A DNA stretch of 64,000 nt from Mucidula mucida (Eukaryota; Basidiomycota; Agaricomycetes; Agaricales; Physalacriaceae). The DNA lies in contig JADNYV010000001.1 in the NCBI GenBank assembly GCA_015501055.1, positions 992,001 to 1,056,000 of the forward strand, written 5' to 3'. Made by a program: the position numbers and the translations under genes. A model generated the notes under the pieces. It was not told the origin of the DNA, searched no databases, and saw only the letters and a program-made list of their open reading frames with translations. The number at the start of each line of letters is the position of its first letter. The first letter of the stretch is position 1. Below, piece after piece: positions 49,623-59,160 of the stretch.

Positions 49623-52600
49623 TTAGACGTCGCTTGCCACAGGCGTAAGTATAGGCGTGTCTCCAGCTGAACTTGGAGTGGCATCTGGCGACATCAGGTT
49701 CTCCTTCTCTTCTAGCATACGTGCTTGAATGGCGATGGCTCCTTCACCGAACTTAGGCTCCGAAGGCGGTAGCAGCTGCTCTTCTTCCTCGTAACGCTTG
49801 AACTTCTCCCGCAGGTCCAGCATCCAGACATGCTCCATGAGCTCTGTAGCAGTAGGTCGCTTCATGGCATCGATGGTTAAACAATCCTTTATGAAGTCAA
49901 TGCCCATTAGACAGAGCTGATCTTTGTCCGGTAGAGGTGGGTGTTGTGTGGCCACACCAATATGGTACATGATGCCCTAAAGGCACGTCAACGGGGAATT
50001 ATTGACCGGAGGATGGATAGCGTACCATTCGTTGTCGAGATTACTCCATGGTTTCTTCCCAGTGGCGCATTCCAAAACCACACATCCTAAAGACCAAATA
50101 TCCATCGCCCCATGTCGACCTCTCCTATCGTTCTTGATGACCTCAGGCGACATATAGGAAGGCGTTCCTGTGAGATGGTTATTGAAACCGTCACCAGTCT
50201 TCGTCATTTCTGGCACACGACGAGTTGTGTTCCGCTGCTGATTTTTGGCGATAATCTTGGCGGCACCGAAATCGACGAACTTGATGATACCGTTGTGGTC
50301 CAAAAGAATGTCTAGAATTTTTGTCAGTCAGTCTGAAATCTTCGCTAGAGACATGCAAAATACTCACTGTCCGGCTTGATGTCCCGATGGACAACGTTTT
50401 GCGAATGAAGATAGATCAAGCCCTCTAGCATCTGCATGGTATAGTATTGAACAGCCTCTTCATCTTCAATTCTGCCATGCTCAAGAAGGGATGCCAAGCT
50501 GCCGCCTTCGCAGAACTCTTCGAAGATGTATACTTTGTCGCGATGAACTTCGATGCCGTAGTATTCCACAATGTTGGGGTGTCGAAGCATTTCCATGACA
50601 CTGAGTTCGTCTTTGATCTGTGAGTACAGATTGTGCATACCCGAAACCTCCTGGCACTTGATCTCTTTCACCGCCATGACGGAGCCAGAATCCATGTTGA
50701 GGGCGAGGAAGACTGAACCGAAAGCACCTGCTCCTATGAACTTTCCCTGCTGCCAATTAATGGCAATATTTGAGCTGGAATTGGCCAAGAAGACTAGAGA
50801 GCGGTCTTCCGGCTTCTCGTCGTCTAGGACGCGACCCACGATACGGAATCCCGATCCCACCAGCTGCCGATCAGCCTCAACCTGTTGCAAAGATTGTACA
50901 GCTCGTTCCCAAAACCTCCGCGTACCGTCATCAACAATGCCCAGGTTGCTGTCTTGGGAATAAGTTTCAAAGAATCCATCGATTGGTGCCACAGGCACTT
51001 TCTGCTTCGCCAAAAGCTCCTGCCGTTCCTTCTCCAAGATGTTCGATCTTGCCCCCAATATGTCGAAGTGTCCAGTTAACAATGTCATGCACTGCGCCAC
51101 TCCTTGACGAAGGATAACGAACTGCTCTTGCGGAAGATTGAGGATACTGCGAACAGTGCACTGAAACGTGAACTCTAGAGCATTGACAGCCCATCGGAAT
51201 GTTTTCTGGTCGTTGGGATTGCAATCTTCGCAGATGAAAGTCAACCAAGCGATTGCAAGTTGAATCAACGCCCTGTTGAAACCGGTGGGGACGGACTTTT
51301 CCATTGTGCGTTGTGCATGCTGTCCGTGTTCTGCAGCAAACAAGTACCAGTTCTGCATCAACTCCATCCGTCCCTCCGTCATCGTTATCCTCTTTTGAAC
51401 TTGGTGCACAGAAGAAACGATGGAGTCGGCCAGGCGATGGGTAGTGCGGTTCATCTTGAGCAATAGGGCATCGACTTTCGGATAGTTTGCCCTTGCATCA
51501 ACGATACAATCGAAAGGAATGATTGGCTTCTCGACTTCTGTGCCGGCCTCATTGCGTCTGGCAAAATACGAAGCGAACGCTTCTTTCGCGAATGCAAGTC
51601 GTCGCGACCCTCCGTCGGCAACGAGTCGGATTCGATTGTCCGCCAGCTCGAGGTTCATGGGTGGCACATAAACAGAACGAATGGCCCCAGTCCAGTGGAA
51701 GGCTTCTAGAGGAGAAAGGAAGAGTACAAATTGTGCCGGAAACTCGTTCTCGCCCCTCTTCTTCTCCTTTCCTTCCTCGTCCGCGTTCTCGGAGTGCTGC
51801 TTTTCCTCGTTGAGAATCTCGGAGGGGTTATATGCGTCCTGGATGATGCGGGAGATTATGGCGTCTTTGTTGTAAAGATTTGGCGAAGCGAGAACATAGA
51901 TACCATCAGACTCGAACTGCTCCGTATAGACCAGAACAAAGCCACAGTCGCAGAAGTGTTGGAAGAGAGGCTTGACTATACTACTGTCCAACGAGTATTC
52001 GGCAGCATTCATGAAACGCTGTGAAAGCATCCTACGAAAATACGTGAGAAGTAGAGCAAAGCGTCAGAGAAAGACGTACCGAGCATAACGTTGGATTTTT
52101 CGGTATCGAAGACGGACGTTGTCCAAAATCTTGCCGTACCATTCCGCTGCTTGCTCTTCATCACAAAGTCCATTCGTCTCTGAAGCATTCGGCTTTGGGC
52201 CATTTGTTTCAAAATTTGACACTTCCTTGTGGTGGTGACCTTTGTCCGCGTAAGGATTGGACACTTGAGTGTCAAAGTTATTGATAACGCGTACGGCAAT
52301 CCGTTGAATAAGAGAACTACAATTGTTCAAGAAGAGCAGGAAGGAAAAACAATCAAGCGTACCATAGATGTTCAGCGACCCGCGCTGATCCGCCAGTAAC
52401 CGTCATGCTAACGTCGATGAGCGTAGGCCACTGCGCCTCTAGTATATCCGTCTCCTTGAAATGACTATGTTTGGCGCCTATCTTCAACTTCCAATTGATT
52501 AAGCGAAAGAACATGCTTAACGCCTCCAGTATCGAGTCCTCATAATCTGGACTGATACACTGAGGCAAGCTCCACCGTCCGCTAGGATCAGGAGACAGAA

Positions 52601-53827
52601 AGGCCTCGTATTGACGCTTCAGCGTGCAAGCGAGCCCCAAAGTCAATCGAAGATCCTCGGTCATTTGGTCAACAATCATGATGGTAGGATTCTTTAAACT
52701 ATTGATGTTGCTCATGCGGAGATGTAAACAAGCTTGCGCGAGCTTTGTTGGGAAAGAAATCAAAGGCGTGACTTCGTTTTCGAAAGTGGGTAAGCCCATA
52801 GGTTCGAAATACGGAGCGAAGCTGACTTGCGCAGTGCGCACATCACCGATAAACTCGTGGACAGTGCCCAAGAAACCTTTTTCGAAGGTCCGCTGCATCG
52901 ATTCCTCCTTCATGAGTCGTTCGACAAACGTCGACCCATCTACTTTGTCAGGTGAATGCCATTAATGCCGATGGGCTGCTCAGCAGAGGTATTAGGTTGA
53001 TTGACGTCCAGTGTCTCGCTACCAGTCCAGCGCTGTAGAAGGGTCATTTGGTCCTGCAAACGCGTAACAACCGTAAAATAGGTGTTCAGAGCATCCCACC
53101 GGACTTGGAATTGTGCATCCAATGCAGCAGGCTTATCGCTGTAGAAGCGGGCCAGAGTAGGGTAAAGAGATTGAGCAATGTCGAGGCGTGATAGAAGGTC
53201 AGTGACCTGCTGAAGCGGTGTCTTGTCGGTCGTATGGTCGACGTGGAAAGTGAGAACCTCTTTGATTATATCGTCTATGAAGCGCACCCTGCGTTCTTCA
53301 ACAGACTTCCTCTCCTCCTCCAGCGTCTTTGCGTGAAATTTGGCGCGAAGCCCAAGCCATGTGTTTAGCTTGGTGTCGTTCTCCTTATTAGCAGAACTCT
53401 CCAATACCCGTTGGATTCGAGTCTTTTCAGATTTGAGAACATCTCCGGACAGAACAGAAGCAAACAATAGCTGCCATTCGAGACGAGCCTTGGACTCGGC
53501 ATCTGTTGGCTGTGGAATATCGGAATCGCCGAGAAGGGCGGTCGGCTTTATATCTTCTTCCTCGTCGTTCTCAGCATTATCCTGCATGACGCCTGAGTCT
53601 ACCTTCGCTTCGACCTTCTGGCGATACAGCTGCTGAAATTTGGAGTAGGAGGATTCGGAAGAATATGACCAGGACGGTGATCGTCGAGCATTGCCTGGTC
53701 TCTGGTGGCTCGGGGATGGGATTTGGGAGGAGTAGAGGTACGATTCGTATGCATCGTGGCCGTAGACTGCGTCTTGGTCGAGGTCCTCCGGAACTTCGTG
53801 GACAGGGTAAAGGCGACCCATGGTCAT
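49623..53827 (-). CDS. SSK2: MAP kinase kinase kinase of the HOG pathway (SSK2/SSK22, MEKK4 type)
   Basis: SSK2 is the MAPKKK that phosphorylates Pbs2 in the osmostress HOG cascade, itself activated by the response regulator Ssk1. The start is ATG 53827 (MTMGRLYPVHEVP) and the stop is TAA 49623. The long N-terminal region carries family blocks (GSTFVERLMKEESMQRTFEKGFL, ISFPTKLAQACLHLRMSN, IVDQMTEDLRLTLGLACTLK). The kinase domain at the C-terminal third shows the glycine loop GKFIGAGAFGSVF, the Lys in MAVKEIK, HRDIKPD, DFGAAK and SPEVIKND with the DIWSLGCV block. Length (about 1,350 aa) is somewhat below yeast Ssk2 but usual for basidiomycetes. The start lies 106 bases from the divergent RBG1 start, and this short promoter was later copied to about 57.3 kb. 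Confidence 0.93.
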
Positions 53828-54095
53828 GGTGGGGAAAGGAGATGCTGTCGCCCACGTGCACGTGCTAACCCGCTTATCTTCAAACCTCACGCATCCATCA
53901 TTAACAGTCATTTGCAGCATTTAATACGCGACCATGGGTATCGTAGAAAAGGTGGGATTGCTCTCATCTTTGATACAACTGTGTTTGACGATATGGCTAG
54001 ATAAAAGAAATCGAGGGTACGTCGACTTTGTCCAATATAATGACTTCTCGGATCTTGTTGACTGATTCCCAGAGGAGATGGCTAGAAGTAAGTAA
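53817..54095. repeat. Duplicated segment A, copy 1 (SSK2/RBG1 promoter and RBG1 5' end)
   Basis: This stretch, from the SSK2 start codons through the shared promoter into the first exons and introns of RBG1, matches 57325-57598 base by base with scattered substitutions and small indels. It is the parent copy, because both flanking genes are intact here. Confidence 0.85.
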
Positions 54096-55919
54096 CTACA
54101 TCGTATTGAAGCAACACGTAGCAATACCGTTGCAGCGCAGAAAAACAAGGTGAACATGGAAATTAATATCCTCTGGACGCGTCCCAATTCAACCCCCGCC
54201 TAGGCGACAGAATATCATCTGGGCCTACTCAAGGCAAAGCTGGCTCGGTATCGTGCCCAACTCCTTGAACCGGCAAGTAAATCTGGTCCCGCAGGAACAG
54301 GATTCGATGTGCAAAAAGCTGGTGATGCTCGAGTAGCGCTAATAGGCTTTCCTTCAGTCGGAAAAGTTAGTCCCTCGTCACCCTTTCGCCGTTGTGCCTT
54401 TGACGTCGATATTATTTAGTCAACTCTCTTAAGCAAGCTCACGCATACGGCATCCGAAGCAGCTGCATACGAGTTCACAACTTTGACTGTTGGTGATATT
54501 CTGTTCAATCTAGACACGATCTTTATGGTCGAGACTAGGCTATTCCCGGTGTTATTGAGTACAAAGGCGCACGGATACAGCTTCTCGATCTACCTGGAAT
54601 TGTCGAAGGCGCCAGTCAAGGTCGTGGACGGGGGCGTCAGGTTGTTTCTAGTAAGAATACCATTTCCGCTGTCTTCTGACACTCAGACACAACAAAGCCG
54701 CGAAAACCGCTGACCTTATCTTAATCATGCTCGACGCGACGAAATCAGAAGAACAGAAAAGATTACTGGAGGTAGAATTAGACGCTGTGGGCATTCGTCT
54801 GAACAAACAGAAACCAGACGTTGTTTTTAAAAGGCGTACTACGGGCGGAGTACGTTCTTCTTTTGTCTAATGCGTCGTTCTGATCGCTCGGTTTAGATAA
54901 CGGTTAGTTCCTTGAGTCCGAAAGCAGTTTAGTAGTCTTGATCCGACTCTCAGTTCACGTCCACGGTGAAATTGACAAAGACAGACGAAAAGACAATCCG
55001 GACTATATTGGCAGGGTGTCAGTTGCACGATGTCGACTTTACATTCGACTAATTTTCATCACAAGACAAACTCCACAACTGCGATGTTATGATAAGAGAA
55101 GACGTACGCAATGTTTTCAGAAAACTGTTCGCTTCTTACAGATGTTTAGATAACCACTGACGAGTTTATCGACGTCCTCATCGGTACTGTGACTGCAGTC
55201 TAAGTGTTTCTAGTATTGATCTTATACAGGCACGCGAAAATACATCCCTTGCGTTTGTGGGTCCTTTCGCCTCTGGCCTTTGCGAGTTACACCAACATAT
55301 CTACAAAGATGTTTACAACAAGATAGACGCCATCAGTCTAGAGATGGTGGACAAGCTTGCTCGCACGCCACAGACCATAGTGATCAGTTGCGAGATGGAC
55401 TTGAAGTGAGCAAGATATGAAGTATCCTAATCTAAACTCATGTCTGCAGTCTCGACTACCTTGTAGAGCGTATATGGGACCATCTGAACATGGTCAAGAT
55501 ATACACCAAGAAACGTGGAGACCATCCTGACTTGGCAGACCCAATATGTCTTCGGAAGGGTGCGACCATTGAGGTACGCTCGTTCATTGTATAAAAGACG
55601 ACGGGCTGACTTGACACCTTAGAACGTGTGTGACGGGGTGCACCGATCCTTAGCACCCAACTTCAAATATGCACTTGTATGGTACGTACAGTCTCTCCAA
55701 TAGTCCTATAACGACTCAAATCTGTCAGGGTACGCTTCTCTCTCTCTGGTATTGCCTGCTGTTCATATCATGTATCAGGGAAAATCTAGCAAATTCAATC
55801 CACACGCGCAAAAGGTTAGTTTGAATCATGCGGTACAAGATGAGGATGTTGTTTCTAGTACGTCTACACGTAGTGACGTCTCTATCAAACTAACCGTCTT
55901 TTCAGTCTTCACGAAGTAA
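53934..55919 (+). CDS. RBG1: Developmentally regulated GTP-binding protein 1 (RBG1/DRG1)
   Basis: RBG1/DRG1 is a cytoplasmic TRAFAC GTPase that binds Tma46 (DFRP1) and supports translation. Despite many tiny exons the whole frame can be followed: MGIVEK, IKEIE, EMAR, TQKNK, then [21 protein letters not shown]1 motif [32 protein letters not shown] (G3), [42 protein letters not shown] (G4), and the TGS domain [35 protein letters not shown]. Introns are 40-70 bases, with at least twelve of them. The gene looks intact and functional. A second, broken copy of its two ends lies at 57.4-58.1 kb. Confidence 0.94.
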
Positions 55920-56206
55920 TCAATATCCTCAAGTAATTGTATGTTCGTTTGTTGTGAAATGTCCATCAGCATTCAAGTGGGCGGAATAAGATACGTTTGA
56001 GTGACGACTACTGATACAATGAAGCTACGACTGCTATATAAGAAATGACGACCAGAAGATACGCTAATTATTGATTCCCAAAGAGCTAGCCCTTCCACCT
56101 ACACTAGGATCTCGTGTTTTCCGAATGTGCAGGGCTTGGAGTAGAAGACTCCTCCTTTGGTGAGTGATACATGCTCGGCGAGTACGCCGTCGCGGGGGCA
56201 CCAAGG
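55858..56206. repeat. Duplicated segment B, copy 1 (RBG1 3' end plus broken UPS1 3' end)
   Basis: Matches 58003-58364 over about 350 bases with roughly a tenth of positions changed. It starts in the last RBG1 intron and runs across the convergent 3' ends into the final coding exon of UPS1 on the minus strand. Confidence 0.85.
56068..56206 (-). pseudogene. UPS1 3'-end fragment (truncated duplicate)
   Basis: The minus strand here carries about 46 codons matching the last exon of the intact UPS1 gene at 58217-59018 (APATAYSPSMYHSPKEE). It lacks all upstream exons, has a 9-base deletion after AHS, and has an in-frame TAG in what would be the W-rich tail. It is a dead duplicate fragment. Confidence 0.8.
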
Positions 56207-56680
56207 CTAGGTTGGCATGGTAGAATAAGGGTGGCACTCAGCACTCACAGCGTGGAAGATGTCCCGACCACTGCCGACCATCACCACGCTATGGCGACCC
56301 CTGGCATCGTGTTCCCACGCTTCGGACCCATTGCTCCTGAGAACAGAATTTGCTCGCTGCGCAACCATGCCAGATCAGGTACTAGGAGTTCAAAGCGAAA
56401 ATCGGGCAGAATCACTGACCAGATGTAAAATCGCATCAATAAATGTCTACGGGACGATTACTGACCACGGAGCGTTCAATCTACTCCGCGCAAAGATGCC
56501 CATACCCAAATCTCCAGGAAAACAGAAAAGCACCATCAATAAAAGCTTTGATGATGCTACCTCCACGGGAAATCAGTCGTGGGCATGACGGCAAGTGAAA
56601 TGAGCCCACTCAAGTATTCAACAGCCCAGAATAATCCACACCAATGCGTCGTGCACCAAAGTATTTGTCCCTCGGAAAGG
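56207..56680. other. Insert between duplicated segments, left part
   Basis: This stretch has no match in either duplicated segment, so it was inserted or retained between the copies. A plus frame at 56259-56588 contains CKIASINVYGTITDHG, which weakly recalls the start of a LINE endonuclease (KIATLNINGR type), but the likeness is too short to call. No other feature seen. Confidence 0.35.
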
Positions 56681-57317
56681 TCATCCCTTCAGGATGAAGT
56701 GAAACCCATTCATCCATGCCCGGAACCTTGTGAACCCAGGCAGGAACCTGTTTCGCAAGTCGTCGATTGAGCGGAATGGGGGCTTTGGCCTCCCCCTTCT
56801 CAAACCAAGGAAGATCTTGATGTTGAACTGCTCTACCATCACCTCTATTGTGGCAGCTAGGAGCAGCGGGTTGGGGTCTTTTGGATCAGGGATATCTTTG
56901 AGTGGCCAAGTCTGCTGACGAAAAAAGTACTGGAAGTCAAGCATGGTGTAATTCTCTTCAGTCGCGCTGATGCAATCCACGATGCGGTAGAGGCACCTCA
57001 GAGGGGTGTCACGGAACCTGAAGATGGGCATTCCTCGAAGAGCTCGGTGGTTGGTCTCCACGTAATACCGACGGTGGACGAGAAGACGGTCGTCGCGAAT
57101 GGCAATGGGATCGAGGAGAGGTGGTAGTCTGAACTTCCAGGGAACCGGCCAGAACAGAAACCAAATCGTCGCCCAATAGTCGGGGCACCTGCAGCAGATT
57201 AGACAACTTGGGGGCGTCTTGAGCGCATACGCACCGCCTGAGACGGGAAAACGTTGTAGGGTACTGAAAGTCCGCAAGAAGAGTCGACACTAGGGCTGTG
57301 AATTTCTGCCACATCAT
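56681..57317 (-). CDS. Hypothetical protein behind a captured promoter
   Basis: Not a named family. Two exons, 57317-57235 and 57188-56681, join in phase through a GTGCGT...CTGCAG intron and give about 196 residues beginning MMWQKFTALVSTLL. The sequence is rich in aromatic residues (WATIWFLFWPVPWKF) and then regular, with RRYYVETNHRALRGMP, ATIEVMVEQFNIKIFLGLRRG and FRAWMNGFHFILKG, which looks like conserved coding sequence rather than chance. It starts less than 20 bases downstream of the copied SSK2 start codons, so its transcription is probably driven by the duplicated SSK2/RBG1 promoter. Function unknown. The N-terminus could be partly new. Confidence 0.55.
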
Positions 57318-57324
57318 GACAAAC

Positions 57325-57598
57325 CCATGGTCATGGTGAGGAGAGGAGATGCTGTCGCCCGCGTGCACGCGGTCCTGCTAACCCGCTTCTCTTCAAACCT
57401 CACGCATCCATCCTTAACAGTCATTTGCAGCATTTAATACGCGACCATGAGTATCGTAAAAAGGTGGAATTGCTCTCATCTATGATGTAACTGTGTTTGA
57501 CGATATGGCTAATCGAGGGTACGTCGACTTTGTCCAATATACTGACTTCTCGGATCTTGGTGACTGGTTCCCAGAGGAGATGGCTAGAAATAAGTAGA
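57325..57598. repeat. Duplicated segment A, copy 2
   Basis: Second copy of 53817-54095. It keeps the SSK2 start codons ATG ACC ATG (minus strand) and the RBG1 ATG (57447, as ATGAGTATCGT). It has lost a base in the first RBG1 exon and ten bases that include the second exon's splice acceptor. Confidence 0.85.
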
Positions 57599-58060
57599 TA
57601 TATCGATGCTTACCAAGAGAAGCTCGACCGTCGCAGAACGGCCATGAACGTATCACTCGCTCTGAAAGCCGCAGTGGAAAGATGTGGTATAGAGGTTTCC
57701 CAAGATCAACTGTGGCTGTCAATACGGAGAACAGACTTTAGTAGATCAGCAGAATACTTCCTGTGGATGTTGATACACGACAATTATAACGTCGGGAAAC
57801 ACTGGCGCCACATAGCCGGATACGAAGCTAGAGAAAAGTGCCAGACATGTGGCGAAACCAAGAGCATGGAACACATACTAAAGGCATGCACTACACCGGG
57901 ACAACGAGAAGTCTGGACACTAGCAAACCTGTCCTGGAAACGAAAAACAGGCAATGACCTCCGCGCTAGTATTGACATAGGCGGTATACAGCCGCCAAAC
58001 ACGTACGTCTACACGTAGTGACGTCTCTCTCAAACTAATCGTCATTTCAGTCTTCACAAA
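57447..58060 (+). pseudogene. RBG1 pseudogene with its body replaced by a retroelement fragment
   Basis: The first about 150 bases match the RBG1 start and its first introns, and the last about 60 match the last intron and the terminal IFTK exon (here TCTTCACAAAGTC, stop codon lost). Everything between, about 1.7 kb of GTPase coding sequence in the intact gene, is missing. In its place lie about 400 bases of non-LTR retrotransposon sequence (57600-58000). Exon 1 has a one-base loss and exon 2 has lost its acceptor. It cannot make a GTPase. Confidence 0.8.
57600..58000 (+). mobile_element. Non-LTR retrotransposon fragment (C-terminal zinc-binding region)
   Basis: An open frame encodes RYIDAYQEKLDRRRTA, then FLWMLIHDNYNVGKHWRHI, then EKCQTCGETKSMEHILKAC. 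The last is the CxxC...HxxxxC zinc-binding segment at the end of fungal LINE-type polyproteins, downstream of the reverse transcriptase and RNase H. Reverse transcriptase catalytic motifs are absent, so this is a small remnant. Its borders coincide with the breakpoints of the RBG1 pseudogene. Confidence 0.75.
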
Positions 58061-58364
58061 GTCATAGGTAATTGAACCAAGGTAGTTGTAAGTTCGTTTG
58101 TTGTGAAATGTCCATCAGAAATCGAGTGGGCGGAATAAGATACGCTTGAATGACGACTACTGATACAATGAAGCTACGACTGCTATATAAGAAATGACGA
58201 CTAGAAGATACGCTAATTATTGATTCCCAAAGAGCCAGCCCTTCCACCTACGCCAAGAGCTCGTGTTTTGTTGCAGATCCGAATGTGCAGGGCTTGGAGT
58301 AGAAGACTCTTCCTTTGGTGAATGATACATGCTCGGCGAGTACGCCGTCGCGGGGGCACCAAGG
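58003..58364. repeat. Duplicated segment B, copy 2
   Basis: Second copy of 55858-56206. Here the UPS1 part is intact and continues into the rest of the UPS1 gene, so this side is the parent for UPS1, while segment B copy 1 is the parent for RBG1. Confidence 0.85.
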
Positions 58365-59018
58365 GTCTGCCGGGACTGACGAATCATATTCAAAATGAGT
58401 GAAATGCCGTCTCGAGACTGTGATACGTCAGCGCCCGATCACAAAAAATACCTCAAACATACTCTTTGAACATGGGATTCGACTCTGTGCATGCCAAAGG
58501 CCTCGATACGTTTGGTTAGACCCCAACCAAAGCGCGATCTGATCCTAGCTTCGTTGGTCTGAAGGGTTTGGCTGTGGGGACTTGTGAGACCTTGGGATAG
58601 ATGCAGTCAATGACAAACTGACCCATCTTCGTTTTGTCGAATGAACGCGTACTCTTCCACTTGCATGACCTTTGTGAACTCTAGGTTTTTCGTTCTGCAC
58701 TGCACGGTCTTGCCCAAAGGATCCACTTCACTCTCTTCAATCACCCAGGCCTCGGTGCGAGAAATGATGCCTTTGGGAGCCCAACGAGGGAGTGCACCAC
58801 GCTTGAGGATGAGCCGTGTAGTCAGAAGAGTGCCGGCTGGTGTCAATTCGCGAGAAATGACATCGCAGGAGAGAATGTGGGACGCATATGGATTGGGGTA
58901 ACGAAGGAAATAGGCAAGCGAAACAATTGACCAAGAATCGCTGGATTTGAGTGAGATAATGAGTGAATGGAGAGATGTAATCTTACTCGTAGGTGAAAGA
59001 CTGAGTGTAAAACTTCAT
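58217..59018 (-). CDS. UPS1: PRELI/UPS1 mitochondrial phosphatidic acid transfer protein
   Basis: Ups1/PRELID1 carries phosphatidic acid from the outer to the inner mitochondrial membrane for cardiolipin synthesis, in complex with Mdm35. The start is ATG 59018 (MKFYTQSFTY). The frame then reads DDSWSIVSLAYFLRYPNPYASH, SCDVISRELTPAG, LPRWAPKGI, VIEESEVDPLGKTVQCRTKN and EYAFIRQNEDG, then SRFGWGLTKRIEAFGMHRV, followed by a Ser-rich tail ending WKGWLFGNQ and TAA 58217. The RYPNPY...VISRE...PRWA pattern is that of PRELI/UPS1. The tail exon is partly duplicated at 56068-56206. It is divergent from RIC1, with 142 bases between start codons. Confidence 0.92.
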
Positions 59019-59160
59019 TGCAACATGGAGGTGGTGATGAGAAAAGGAAGAGAAACCTCGGACAATTCGTGGGAGTATCACTGGACCGATTAGGGTTGGG
59101 GTCCAGACGTCGGCCTCGGCTTGCTTCTCGCTCTCACTGTAATCTGGAGCAAAGTCAGGA

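Noticed and set aside
53934..55919. RBG1 as a pseudogene
   Set aside because: The scattered short frames look broken at first sight, but every exon joins in phase across GT-AG introns and all GTPase and TGS motifs are present.
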